DNA from: an uncultured Collinsella sp.
GTDB taxonomy: Bacteria > Actinomycetota > Coriobacteriia > Coriobacteriales > Coriobacteriaceae
Reading direction: 5' to 3'
NCBI GenBank assembly: GCA_902496375.1
Contig: CABVAS010000001.1
Coordinates: forward strand, 1-54,675
DNA length: 54,675 nucleotides
Positions 1-7,919 of the stretch are shown piece after piece (the first letter of the stretch is position 1; every line of letters begins with the position of its first letter). Below the pieces are notes generated by a model, which saw only the letters and a list, made by a program, of their open reading frames with translations, was not told the origin of the DNA and searched no databases. The translations under genes and the position numbers were made by a program.

Positions 1-99
1 CTTCGCTCGATTTCAAACGGATACTAGAGTACCACCGGTCACGATGGGGCCGAATAACCCTTTCGAACCGCACCGAATCGGCAGCCGCCAGACTGGGGT

Positions 100-300
100 G
101 GACAGTTAGTTCAGATACGTATAAATCCTAGAGCTGGATTAGACACGAACACCCCTGTTTCAACTAATTTGGGCTCCCTGAGACCATGTAAACGTCCCGC
201 TCGCCCTCCCAAACACCCATTCAAACCCCATCCCAATCAAAAATTGCTCAAAACGCATCCCAAGCTGCCCCAGATTTATACGTATCTGAACTAACTGTCC
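100..300. repeat. 201-bp MITE-like element with 28-bp perfect terminal inverted repeats
   Basis: Bases 100-127 are the exact reverse complement of 273-300 (28 of 28 positions), enclosing about 145 bp with no convincing coding frame. Perfect long terminal repeats around a non-coding core look like a miniature inverted-repeat element or a very long hairpin. I see no clear target-site duplication. The remainder of the stretch from 1 to 375 shows no gene. Confidence 0.6.
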
Positions 301-375
301 AGACCATTACGAACCAGGCCTCTTGCCAGCCACAAGTGATCCGTTTTCCTCCGTCCCCAACGGATTAATAAGAAA

Positions 376-411
376 AGAGGGGCTGTCCCGCGTTGATGGG
401 ACAGCCCCTCT
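376..411 (-). terminator. Rho-independent terminator of htrA
   Basis: A 14-bp perfect GC-rich stem (376-389 with 398-411) lies 27 bases after the htrA stop on the minus strand and is followed by a T-rich run in that orientation. Confidence 0.85.
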
Positions 412-437
412 GGCTTCGGCATGTGCGAAATGGCTCG

Positions 438-1898
438 TTAGTAACCCTGGCCGTAGCCCTGACCCTGGCCCTGCTGGCCCAGCAGCTCCTCCAGGTACTG
501 GCGCAGCTGCTCGTCGGTAATACCGCCGTTGCCGGTGTCGGTCGAACTGTCGTCCTGCTGCTGGTTCTGCAGCTCCTCATCGGAGCCCAGCTCGACGGTG
601 ACCTTCTTCTCTTCCTTGCCGCGCATGAGCGTGATCTCGACCTTCTCGCCCACCTCGTGGCTGCGCAGCGCGATGATCAGGCCATCGGCGCTCGTAATCT
701 CGTCGTCGCCCAGCTTGGTAATGACATCGCCCTCCTGAATGCCGGCCTTGGCAGCAGGACCATCCTCGACGACGCTCGCCACATACGCGCCGCTATCGGT
801 GCTCAGCTTGTTGGTGCGGGCGTTGAGCGCGTTGACGCTCGAAAGCGTGGCGCCCAGGTACGGATGCACCGGCGTCTTGCCGTCGATGATCTGGTCGGCA
901 ATGTTCTTGGCGTAGTTAACGGGAATAGCAAAGCCCACGCCCGAGCTGGAGCCCGAATAGCTCTCGATGAGCGAGTTAATGCCCACCAGCTCACCATTGT
1001 CGTTGACGAGCGCGCCGCCGGAGTTGCCCGGGTTGATGGCGGCATCGGTCTGGATCATGTTGGCGTAGATGGTGTTGCCGCTGGTAGAGCTCATAGCCGT
1101 GGAGCGATAGAGCGCAGACACGATACCCGTGGAGACAGACTGTTCGTTGCCGAACGGCGAGCCAATCGCCATGACCCACTCGCCAACGTTGAGCTTGGAG
1201 GAGTCACCAATCTCGATCGGCGTGAGCTTGGAGGCGTCTGCATCTTTGAGCTTGATGACGGCTAGGTCGCTCGAAGCATCGTTGCCCACGAACTCGGCCT
1301 CGTAGGTGGTGCCATCGTCCATGGTCACCACGTACTGATCGTAACCATCGACCACGTGGTTGTTGGTGAGGATGTGGCCTGCGGTATCGAGCACCACGCC
1401 CGAACCGACGCTGCCCGAGCTATCCGACTCATCAGCAGACTGCGAAAGCGAGCCATTCTGGTTGCCGCTCGAAGTGGCGGTGATGGAAACGACGGAGGGC
1501 AGGGCCTTGGCAGAAACGGCCTCGGCCAGCGTGGTGTCCTCGGAGTCGATCGAAATCTTTTGCGTCGACGAACCCGAAGCACCCGCTGTCACGGCGTTCC
1601 TGCCGCCGCCAATGTTGAGCGTGCCGCTCATAATGAGCGCGATGACCAGCAGGGCACCGCAGGCACAGCCGGCAAGCGCCGTAATAAAGATCGGCAGCTT
1701 TTTGGTCTTGGTCTTGACCACCGTGTGCTTGTTCACGACCTGCTGACCGTCCAGCGGCTGGCCGGTCTGCGTGTCGTAGGCCTGCACATAGGGAATGTTG
1801 CTGCCGGCAGGCGTCGACTCTACCTGCACGCGCGGCTGCTGCTGAGTCTCGCCGGCATTGCCAACATCCTGGGGACGCTGGGAATCGTTCTCGCTCAT
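438..1898 (-). CDS. htrA: HtrA/DegP-like membrane-anchored serine protease with PDZ domain
   Basis: Envelope quality-control protease of 486 aa. A 65-residue polar, Gln/Pro-containing cytoplasmic N-terminus is followed by one membrane segment (about residues 68-90). The trypsin-like domain shows the triad His181 (TNNHVV), Asp211 (SSDLAVIKL) and Ser293 (NPGNSGGAL). A PDZ domain occupies about 345-440, and the C-terminus is Gln/Gly-rich. The start at MSENDSQ has an AAAGGA ribosome binding site. The frame stays open 111 codons further upstream, but that stretch runs back through the terminator of the neighbouring gene and does not look like protein. It is monocistronic, with its own terminator. 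Confidence 0.93.
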   Translation of the reverse strand: MSENDSQRPQDVGNAGETQQQPRVQVESTPAGSNIPYVQAYDTQTGQPLDGQQVVNKHTVVKTKTKKLPIFITALAGCACGALLVIALIMSGTLNIGGGRNAVTAGASGSSTQKISIDSEDTTLAEAVSAKALPSVVSITATSSGNQNGSLSQSADESDSSGSVGSGVVLDTAGHILTNNHVVDGYDQYVVTMDDGTTYEAEFVGNDASSDLAVIKLKDADASKLTPIEIGDSSKLNVGEWVMAIGSPFGNEQSVSTGIVSALYRSTAMSSTSGNTIYANMIQTDAAINPGNSGGALVNDNGELVGINSLIESYSGSSSGVGFAIPVNYAKNIADQIIDGKTPVHPYLGATLSSVNALNARTNKLSTDSGAYVASVVEDGPAAKAGIQEGDVITKLGDDEITSADGLIIALRSHEVGEKVEITLMRGKEEKKVTVELGSDEELQNQQQDDSSTDTGNGGITDEQLRQYLEELLGQQGQGQGYGQGY

Positions 1899-1927
1899 AG
1901 CTGCGGTCCTTTCGTCAAATAACCAAA

Positions 1928-1951
1928 GGCCCGCCGAACTGCCGGCGGGCC
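1928..1951 (-). terminator. Probable terminator downstream of the glnR-like gene
   Basis: An 8-bp perfect GC stem (1928-1935 with 1944-1951), followed on the minus strand by CTTTGGTTATTTG, sits between the regulator gene and htrA. The T-tract is weak. Confidence 0.5.
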
Positions 1952-2106
1952 ATCGTTGTTCACGTTGAGTTGTACCCCAATATACGGGCGTACGTGTACG
2001 AGAACGCAATCTTTTAGGAAGGCTTAAGTTCTGTTGCAGGCCCGAAAGGAATCCACGCATGCGGCAAAGCCACCACAACGATGCCTGTCCCCTTTGTGGT
2101 GGAAAT

Positions 2107-2769
2107 CTAGTCCTTAAACAGATAGCCCACGCCGCGGACGGTGGTGATGTGCGCCGCAATCTGCGGGCCCACCTTGGAGCGGATGCGTCGAATGTGCACG
2201 TCGACGGTACGCGTGCCGCCGCAGTACTCAAAGCCCCACACGCGGTGCAGCAGCACTTCGCGGCTGTAGGCGCGGTTGGGGTGCGTCGCCAAAAAGCTCA
2301 GCAGCGAGTACTCCATCAGCGTCAGGTCAATGGGCTCGTTATCGAGTGTCACCTGGTAGGTAGCCAGATTAATCTCGAGGTTATCGATGTTGAGCACATC
2401 GTCGGCGGTGACGGTCTCCTCCTCGCCCATCAGGCGCTGCGCGCGAGCCTTGAGCTCATTGGGCGTCGCCGTGGGGCACACAAAGTCGGCATGCGCGTGA
2501 TTGGGCAGGCGCAGGGTACCGAGCGCCTCATCGTCGACGATCACCAGCATGGGGACACCGCCGCGATCGTCAAGCCACTTGGCAATCTGATCGATGCGGT
2601 CGCTGCGGATGCCGTCGGAATCGAGGATCAGCAGGTCAAAGTCGTGCGCCGCAGTCGGCGAATCGGGAGTGGCCAGACTCACCTCGACACCCAGGGTGGT
2701 CGTCAAGCTGCGGGCAAACTCGTGGAAGCGCGTCGTGCGCGCCATGAACAGGGCACTCTTATCGGACAT
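2107..2769 (-). CDS. GlnR-like atypical OmpR-family response regulator
   Basis: DNA-binding regulator of 220 aa. The N-terminal half has receiver-like length and keeps an Asp at position 50 (DLLILD). It lacks the acidic pair near the N-terminus and the conserved receiver Lys. The C-terminal part (about 125-219) is a clear OmpR/PhoB winged helix, ending in TTVRGVGYLFKD. Actinobacterial GlnR, the global nitrogen regulator, is exactly such an orphan, non-phosphorylated regulator. Its position directly after glutamine synthetase (50 bp gap, same strand) supports that role. The start MSDKSALF has a GGAGG site 7 bases upstream. No histidine kinase is adjacent. Assignment as GlnR is an inference. 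Confidence 0.8.
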   Translation of the reverse strand: MSDKSALFMARTTRFHEFARSLTTTLGVEVSLATPDSPTAAHDFDLLILDSDGIRSDRIDQIAKWLDDRGGVPMLVIVDDEALGTLRLPNHAHADFVCPTATPNELKARAQRLMGEEETVTADDVLNIDNLEINLATYQVTLDNEPIDLTLMEYSLLSFLATHPNRAYSREVLLHRVWGFEYCGGTRTVDVHIRRIRSKVGPQIAAHITTVRGVGYLFKD

Positions 2770-2819
2770 ATCGGCCTCCAAAGAAATGAGCTCAATCGTA
2801 CTGAAACAAGCCAGCGCGA

Positions 2820-4157
2820 TTAGGAGTTCGCCAGGTAGTGCTTGATCTCCCACTCGGTGATCGTAGACTCAAACTTATGCCACTCGTCGCGCTTCTTTTT
2901 GAGGAAGAAGCTGTGGATGTGCTCGCCGAGGGCATCCTTCATAAACTGCGAGTCCTCAAACACGTCGAGCGCCTCTTTGAGCGAGCGCGGCAGCGGCGCG
3001 TAGCCGGCCTTGACCATCTGACGGTCGGTAAGCTTGAGCGTCTCGGCCGTGGCCTCGGGCGGGAGCTCCAGCTTGCGCTCGATGCCGTCCAGACCAGCCG
3101 CCAGCGTGACGGCGTTGACCAGATACGGGTTGGCCATGGGGTCGGGGCTACGAAGCTCGATGCGCGTGGACAGCGGCTTGCCGGGCTTGTAGACCGGGAT
3201 GCGGACCATACTCGCGCGGTTGCGCAGGCCCCACGTGGCGTACTGCGGCACGGAGTCGCCACCCGTGGTGATGCGCTTGTACGAGTTGACCGTGGGGTTG
3301 GTGATGGCGCTGATCTCGCGCGCGTGCGCCAAGATGCCGGCCATGTAGTGCTTGGCGATTTCGGAGAGGTGGTACTTCTCGTCGTCCTCGCCCCAAAAGA
3401 CGTTGTTGCCGTCGTGGTCGAACAGCGACTGATGCAAAAACATGGCGCTGCCGTCCTCGCCCGCCAACGGCTTGGGCATAAAGGAGGCGTGGCAACCGCT
3501 CTCATAGGCCTGCTGCTTAATGATGAGTTTGGCCGTGGTGATGGCGTCGGACATGCTCAGGGCCTCGGCGTGGCGCAGGCTCATGCCGTGCTGCGAGCGG
3601 CCGGCGGCGTGGAAGGTGTACTCCACGGGCACGGACATCTTCTCGAGCGTGAGGACCGTGTTGCGACGCAGGTCGCGGGCAGCATCACTCACCGAAAGAT
3701 CGAAGTAGCCCACGTTGTCGAGCGGCTCGGGGGTGTGCTCGTCGGGGAAGTAGTAATACTCCAGCTCGGCGCCCACGTTGAGCAGATAGCCGGCCTTCTC
3801 GGCCTTGCGGAACATGCGGCGCAGGGCATCGCGCGGGTCGCCGGCGAACGGTTTGCGATCGGGAGTGCACACATCGCAGAAAACGCGTGCAACGCCGTTA
3901 TGGCTCGGGCGCCACGGCAAAATCTGGAAGGTCGAAGCATCGGGGAATGCGAGCATGTCGGCTTCCTCGGGCGTGGCAAAGCCCTCGATAGCGGAGCCGT
4001 CAAAGCCAATACCCTCCTCAAAAGCGACCTCGAGGTCCTCGGGGCTAATGGCAAAGTTCTTGAGGCGGCCGAGAATGTCGACAAACCACAGACGCACAAA
4101 GCGGATGTCACGCTGCTCTACGGAGCGGAGTACGTAATCGATGTTCTGCTGGTTCAT
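2820..4157 (-). CDS. glnA: Type I (alpha) glutamine synthetase
   Basis: Forms glutamine from glutamate, ammonia and ATP in the cytoplasm. The protein is 445 aa, a normal length for the Gram-positive GSI-alpha class. Visible signatures are GFDGSAIEGF near residues 51-60, the metal-binding GAELEYYYF, the ATP/glutamate motif NPTVNSYKR, and RIELRSPDP. The C-terminus (EWHKFESTITEWEIKHYL) resembles that of GSI-alpha enzymes. I do not see the adenylylation-site tyrosine context of GSI-beta, so feedback plus transcriptional control is expected. The start has an AGAAAGGGGAG site. A GlnR-like regulator follows it. Confidence 0.95.
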   Translation of the reverse strand: MNQQNIDYVLRSVEQRDIRFVRLWFVDILGRLKNFAISPEDLEVAFEEGIGFDGSAIEGFATPEEADMLAFPDASTFQILPWRPSHNGVARVFCDVCTPDRKPFAGDPRDALRRMFRKAEKAGYLLNVGAELEYYYFPDEHTPEPLDNVGYFDLSVSDAARDLRRNTVLTLEKMSVPVEYTFHAAGRSQHGMSLRHAEALSMSDAITTAKLIIKQQAYESGCHASFMPKPLAGEDGSAMFLHQSLFDHDGNNVFWGEDDEKYHLSEIAKHYMAGILAHAREISAITNPTVNSYKRITTGGDSVPQYATWGLRNRASMVRIPVYKPGKPLSTRIELRSPDPMANPYLVNAVTLAAGLDGIERKLELPPEATAETLKLTDRQMVKAGYAPLPRSLKEALDVFEDSQFMKDALGEHIHSFFLKKKRDEWHKFESTITEWEIKHYLANS

Positions 4158-4291
4158 GTCGCTCCCCTTTCTTTCGGGCGGGTTTCGACTGGTCTATATC
4201 GCAGATACTATCGCAGAAAAATGTTTCCGCAGGGTTAAAGCGTATCAAGCGCTCAAAAAACGTGCGCGAACAGGCCGTCACGAACGAATGG

Positions 4292-5314
4292 TTAGCGTGA
4301 GGTCGAAGCGCGGTGTTCGATGTGGCCGGGGATCTCGATGCGCTTGGGGGCGAGCTTTGCGGCATCGCCCACCGTAGTGGTAACGATGTCGATGCGTTCG
4401 GACAGACGCTCGACTACGCGCTCGGCAATGGTAAGAGTGTCCTGCGCTGCCGTGGTCACACCGCCAAAGAGCACGTGGTTCCAGGGATAGTCGTCAAACG
4501 TTGCGATCTTGAGACCCACCGGCAACGAAGGTCCCAACTGTGCCAGCGCCTCGGTCAGGCGCAGGAAGACCAGACCGTTGACGGCAATGAGGCCGAGCTT
4601 TTTACCCGCATAGCCGCGGATGGTCTCGTCCAGGCGACTGACACCCGTGGCGCCACCATCGGCCAGGGTGACGACCTCACCCGCAAGGCCGCGTCGCGAA
4701 AGCTCGTCGACAAAGGCCTCGGCACGCTCGCGACGCACAGGGCTGTCGTCGCTTGCCTCGGTGAGCAGGCACAGGCGCTCGCTGCCCGCAGAGGCCAAGG
4801 CGTCTACCAGGCCGGCGACCAGCTCACGGTTGTTGGAGGTCACCAGATCGATGCCACCGTCGGCAACATCGCGGTCGAGCAGCACAACGGGCAGGTGCCC
4901 CGCGGCCGCGGCGATCGCCTTGTCGTTGCCTCCGCAGGTATTGACGACCAGGCCGTCCACGCCGGCATCGATAAGTCTGGTGAGCGACTCTGCCTCCTTG
5001 GCGGGGTCGTTGCCGCTAATGGCCGTCATGAGCGAGCAGCCGCGCGCGGCGGCACTGGCGGAAAGCCCTTCGAGCATGGCGCTCGAGAACGGGTTGGCGA
5101 TGTCGGCCAAAATCACGCCGATGAGGTTGGTACGCGAGCTGCGCAGATTGCGCGCGGCGGCACGTGGACGATAGCCGGTGCGCTCGATAACTGCCGCGAT
5201 GCGAGCGCGGGTTTCCTCGGTCATCTGCCCGGGACGGTTGTTGAGATAGCGCGAGACCGTGGCCGGGCTCACGCCCGCCTCGGCGGCAATGTCCTTGATT
5301 CTCATCTGCGCCAT
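4292..5314 (-). CDS. LacI-family transcriptional regulator, probable regulator of KDG catabolism
   Basis: Protein of 340 aa with an N-terminal LacI helix-turn-helix (RIKDIAAEAGVSPATVSRYL) and a periplasmic-binding-type effector domain (from about residue 60, GVILADIANPF). It is transcribed divergently from kdgK. The intergenic region holds the palindrome CGAAACCGATTTCG, which recurs before the gene at 9096. The regulator of KDG kinase is therefore the natural reading, with a keto-deoxy sugar acid as the likely effector (inference). The start at MAQMRIKD is chosen because the HTH begins four residues later. The upstream GGGGTG is only a fair binding site. Confidence 0.85.
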   Translation of the reverse strand: MAQMRIKDIAAEAGVSPATVSRYLNNRPGQMTEETRARIAAVIERTGYRPRAAARNLRSSRTNLIGVILADIANPFSSAMLEGLSASAAARGCSLMTAISGNDPAKEAESLTRLIDAGVDGLVVNTCGGNDKAIAAAAGHLPVVLLDRDVADGGIDLVTSNNRELVAGLVDALASAGSERLCLLTEASDDSPVRRERAEAFVDELSRRGLAGEVVTLADGGATGVSRLDETIRGYAGKKLGLIAVNGLVFLRLTEALAQLGPSLPVGLKIATFDDYPWNHVLFGGVTTAAQDTLTIAERVVERLSERIDIVTTTVGDAAKLAPKRIEIPGHIEHRASTSR

Positions 5315-5379
5315 AGCGCACCCCGTTTCCCAATTGTCGGCAGTCTGAGCCATTTTAGGCATTTTTTTAAAAATCTCGC

Positions 5380-5406
5380 TTGCAAAACGCTGTAGGTGAG
5401 TATACT
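5380..5406 (+). promoter_or_regulatory. Probable kdgK promoter
   Basis: TTGCAA (5380-5385) and TATACT (5401-5406) are spaced about 15-16 bases apart, immediately upstream of the operator. The same TATACT lies 11 bases before the identical operator at 8842, and here also 11 bases before 5418, so the promoter-operator geometry is repeated. Confidence 0.6.
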
Positions 5407-5417
5407 ACAACTCGAAA

Positions 5418-5445
5418 CGAAACCGATTTCGTAAACCGATTTCGG
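5418..5445 (+). promoter_or_regulatory. LacI-type operator CGAAACCGATTTCG plus a second half-overlapping copy
   Basis: The near-palindrome CGAAACCGATTTCG (5418-5431) is followed by a degenerate copy, GTAAACCGATTTCGG (5431-5445). It lies just downstream of the -10 box, where binding would block transcription. An identical 14-mer lies at 8842-8855. Confidence 0.7.
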
Positions 5446-5448
5446 CAA

Positions 5449-5506
5449 GCGTTGGCACGGAGGTGCAAAGATGTACCCTACTGTCTTGGCACCTCCGTGC
5501 CAACGC
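5449..5506 (+). ncRNA. Conserved 58-nt leader hairpin, copy 1 (kdgK 5'-UTR)
   Basis: An 18-bp perfect stem (5449-5466 with 5489-5506) closes a 22-nt loop containing ACCCTAC and able to form an inner AAGAT/GTCTT helix. The second copy at 8860-8917 has the same stem length, the same loop length and a similar loop, but different stem sequence. It falls between operator and start codon, so it would be part of the transcript. A regulatory or mRNA-stabilising role is inferred. Confidence 0.6.
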
Positions 5507-5549
5507 CATATCAAAGGTGTACGCACGAGTAAGAAGGAGCTGCGCGACC

Positions 5550-6584
5550 ATGGGTAAAACGGTTCTTACCTTCGGCGAGATCATGATGAGGCTCTCGCCC
5601 AAAGACCATCTGCGCATTGAGCAGGCGACCGAGTTTGATGTCCGCTACGGCGGCGCCGAAGCCAACACCGCGCTTTCCCTGGCCTACCAGGGTGACAAGG
5701 CAGCTTACGTCTCCGTTGTCCCGGCCAACCGTCTGGGCGAGTGCGCCCTGCGTTCGCTGAAGGTCTACGACGTCGATACCTCGCGCGTCGTGCGCCAGGG
5801 CGACCGTCTTGGTTCCTATGTGTTTGAGGTCGGCGCCTCGCAGCGCGGCAACGGCTGCGTCTACGACCGCAAGTACTCTGCCATCAACATGGCCAAGCGC
5901 GACGTCTTTGACTGGGACGAGATCCTCAAGGGTGTCGATGTCTTCTACTTCTCCGGCGTGACGCCCGCCGTCTCCGACGAGATGGCCGCCGCCTGCAAGG
6001 ATGCCCTCACCGCCTGCCGCGCCAAGGGCATCACCACCGTTTGCGACGTGAACTATCGCGGCAAGATGTGGTCGCCCGAGAAGTCGCAGGCCACCATGAA
6101 GGAACTCCTGCCGCTCGTTGACATCTGCATTGCCAACGACGAGGACGCTCCTGCCGGCCTCGGTATGACCTGCGTCTCCGGCTCCCTTGCCCACGGCATC
6201 GAGGAGCGCGACACCTACGTCGAGATGGCCCGTCAGATCTGCGCCGAGTACGGTTGCAAGAAGGTCGCCTCGGTCGTCCGCAACATCTCCTGCGTCGAGC
6301 GCTCCATCTGGATGGGCATGCTCTATGACGTCGAGAGCGGCGAGCACTGGTTCTCCCCTGCTCACGACGTGCACGTGCTCGAGGGCGTTGCCGCCGGCGA
6401 CGCTTTCAACGCCGGCCTCGTCCATGCCCTCATCAACGACTTTGCCCCGCAGGACGCCGTCAACTACGCCATCGCCGCCTCGATCCTCAAGCTCACCATC
6501 AAGGGCGATTCCAACCTGGTGACCGCAGACGAGATCGCAGCCGTGGCATCCGCCGCCGACGGTGGCACCCGCGTCGCGCGCTAA
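5550..6584 (+). CDS. kdgK: 2-keto-3-deoxygluconate kinase (PfkB family)
   Basis: Phosphorylates KDG to 2-keto-3-deoxy-6-phosphogluconate. The 344-aa protein has the PfkB fold: N-terminal TFGEIMMRLSP and YGGAEANTALSLA substrate-binding segments, and a C-terminal GVAAGDAFNAGL motif with the catalytic Asp. The start MGKTVLTF has AAGGAG at 5533-5538. An in-frame upstream extension would run through the leader hairpin and is rejected. KDPG aldolase follows, giving the last two steps of the pathway in order. A LacI operator and the conserved hairpin precede it. Other PfkB sugar kinases are possible, but the context makes KDG the best substrate. Confidence 0.9.
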   Translation: MGKTVLTFGEIMMRLSPKDHLRIEQATEFDVRYGGAEANTALSLAYQGDKAAYVSVVPANRLGECALRSLKVYDVDTSRVVRQGDRLGSYVFEVGASQRGNGCVYDRKYSAINMAKRDVFDWDEILKGVDVFYFSGVTPAVSDEMAAACKDALTACRAKGITTVCDVNYRGKMWSPEKSQATMKELLPLVDICIANDEDAPAGLGMTCVSGSLAHGIEERDTYVEMARQICAEYGCKKVASVVRNISCVERSIWMGMLYDVESGEHWFSPAHDVHVLEGVAAGDAFNAGLVHALINDFAPQDAVNYAIAASILKLTIKGDSNLVTADEIAAVASAADGGTRVAR

Positions 6585-6598
6585 GCCGTCCCCATTCC

Positions 6599-6638
6599 GC
6601 GGGCCGCAGCTTTCCATACCCATACCTCTGCAGCCCGC
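6599..6638 (+). terminator. Weak hairpin after kdgK
   Basis: GCGGGC (6599-6604) pairs with GCCCGC (6633-6638) 15 bases after the kdgK stop. It has no good T-tract and may be a partial terminator or part of the downstream leader fold. Confidence 0.3.
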
Positions 6639-6653
6639 TCCCCGATTCCTCCG

Positions 6654-6787
6654 GCCAGGTAGAACCACTTAGTCCCATTCCGGTTTTGTCTGGCATTCCT
6701 TCACGACTGGCCTCGTAGCCGGTTCCGAAATTGCTTGTGACCCAAGCAGTGCCTCCGATAACCAATCCGGAACCGGCTCATGGCCAA
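6654..6787 (+). ncRNA. Candidate structured RNA (riboswitch-like), copy 1, upstream of eda
   Basis: Helices visible here are GCCAG 6654-6658 with CTGGC 6690-6694; AACC 6663-6666 with GGTT 6682-6685; TGGCC 6708-6712 with GGCCA 6782-6786; an 11-bp helix 6717-6727 with 6768-6778; and TGCTT 6732-6736 with AAGCA 6744-6748. Conserved single-stranded blocks shared with copy 2 are TTAGTCCCATTCCGG, ACGACTG and AGCAGTGCCTCCGATAACC. The element ends about 50 bases before the eda start, a normal distance for a cis-regulatory RNA. I do not recognise it as a named class. Confidence 0.7.
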
Positions 6788-6838
6788 TCTTCTTTGGCAA
6801 TCACGCGCCCGTGCGCGCCTCACATCGAAAGGAACACT

Positions 6839-7480
6839 ATGTTCGATCAGTTCTACACCACGCTTGAATCCCTGGGCATCGTGCCGGTCGTCGTGCTCGA
6901 CAAGGTCGAAGACGCCGCACCGCTCGCCCATGCCCTTATGGCAGCCGGCATGAAGTCCGCCGAGGTCACCTTCCGCACCGCTTGCGCCGCCGAGTGCATC
7001 GCCGCTATGGCCGAGGCCGAGCCCGAGATGTGCGTCGGCGCCGGCACTGTCCTGACCGTCGAGCAGGTTGAGCAGGCCCGCACCGCCGGTGCCAAGTTCA
7101 TCGTCTCGCCGGGTTACAACGAGGACGTCGTGAAGCACTGCATCGACATCGACCTGCCCGTCCTTCCCGGCACCGTGACCCCCTCCGAGGTCACTGCTGC
7201 CGAGAATCTGGGCCTCAAGGTCACCAAATTCTTCCCCGCGGCTCAGTATGGGGGCCTCAACACCATCAAGGCCCTCGCTGCTCCGTTTGTCGGCCATCGC
7301 TTTATGCCCACCGGCGGCGTGAACACTGCCAACGTCGAGGAGTACCTGAGCTCCAGCGCCATCATCGCCTGTGGTGGCACCTGGATGGTCAAGCCGGCCC
7401 TGTTCGCCGACGGCGACTTTTCCAAGGTCGAGCAGATCGCCCGCGAGGCCATGGACGTCGTCAAGAAGGTCCGCGGCTAA
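6839..7480 (+). CDS. eda: KDPG aldolase
   Basis: Splits 2-keto-3-deoxy-6-phosphogluconate into pyruvate and glyceraldehyde 3-phosphate. It is 213 aa, the family's usual length. The Schiff-base Lys130 lies in KVTKFFPAAQYGG, and the EVTFRT motif carries the catalytic Glu42 and the phosphate/carboxylate-binding Arg46. GTVTPSEV and the TGGVN loop are also present. The start has an AAAGGA site. It is downstream of kdgK but separated by 254 bp holding the structured element, so it may be controlled independently at RNA level. Confidence 0.93.
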   Translation: MFDQFYTTLESLGIVPVVVLDKVEDAAPLAHALMAAGMKSAEVTFRTACAAECIAAMAEAEPEMCVGAGTVLTVEQVEQARTAGAKFIVSPGYNEDVVKHCIDIDLPVLPGTVTPSEVTAAENLGLKVTKFFPAAQYGGLNTIKALAAPFVGHRFMPTGGVNTANVEEYLSSSAIIACGGTWMVKPALFADGDFSKVEQIAREAMDVVKKVRG

Positions 7481-7555
7481 CCCTGCCATTTGGGGACGGG
7501 GTAGAAATGGTAGATTTTCTACTTGACTTCCCCGCTTGACTCGCTCTCTATCATG

Positions 7556-7583
7556 GGGGCGCGACCGAGGCCGCGCCCCTTTA
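7556..7583 (+). terminator. Terminator of eda
   Basis: The GGGGCGCG/CGCGCCCC stem (7556-7563 with 7572-7579) is followed by TTTAAAA, 76 bases after the eda stop. Confidence 0.6.
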
Positions 7584-7587
7584 AAAC

Positions 7588-7680
7588 GGCTCGGAAGCGC
7601 GCCGTTTCCGTCACGAACAAGAACCGAAACCGTCTTGTATGCTGATAGAACGTGACGGAAGCGACACGCCCCCGAGCCGC
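7588..7680. repeat. Imperfect long inverted repeat in the eda-gntR gap
   Basis: TTCCGTCACG (7606-7615) pairs with CGTGACGGAA (7651-7660). An outer pair, CGGCTCGG near 7588 and CCGAGCCG near 7672, extends the dyad. No gene is visible between 7481 and 7919: the stretch holds the eda terminator, this dyad and a 67-bp repeat. Confidence 0.4.
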
Positions 7681-7837
7681 TTTGCCTACTCGGCTGGCAG
7701 TCGCACTCAACTAAGGCACTTCGACAAAAGCCGAACCATCAAAACGGCTGCGGCACCGTCTGGAGGAATGGACCCTTGCTTCCGGTCTTTTCCTCCAAGC
7801 GGCGCCGCAGCGTTTTCGTGCCCCGATGTGCCCCGGC

Positions 7838-7904
7838 ACTTGCGGTGGAATACGGACTGCTTACACCATCAGAGCCGCAAAACAATCCCTATTTCACCGC
7901 AACT
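7838..7904. repeat. 67-bp palindromic repeat, copy R1
   Basis: Arms ACTTGCGGTGGAATA and TATTTCACCGCAACT flank a variable centre. This is the most diverged of five copies, all 67 bp. It lies 15 bases beyond the stop of the GntR gene, on that gene's 3' side. Confidence 0.75.
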
Positions 7905-7919
7905 AATGAAGAAAACGAG

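Noticed and set aside
2838..4238. Open frame of 466 codons on the plus strand antisense to glutamine synthetase
   Set aside because: The minus-strand product has every GS signature. The plus-strand one is a codon-bias shadow without a ribosome binding site.
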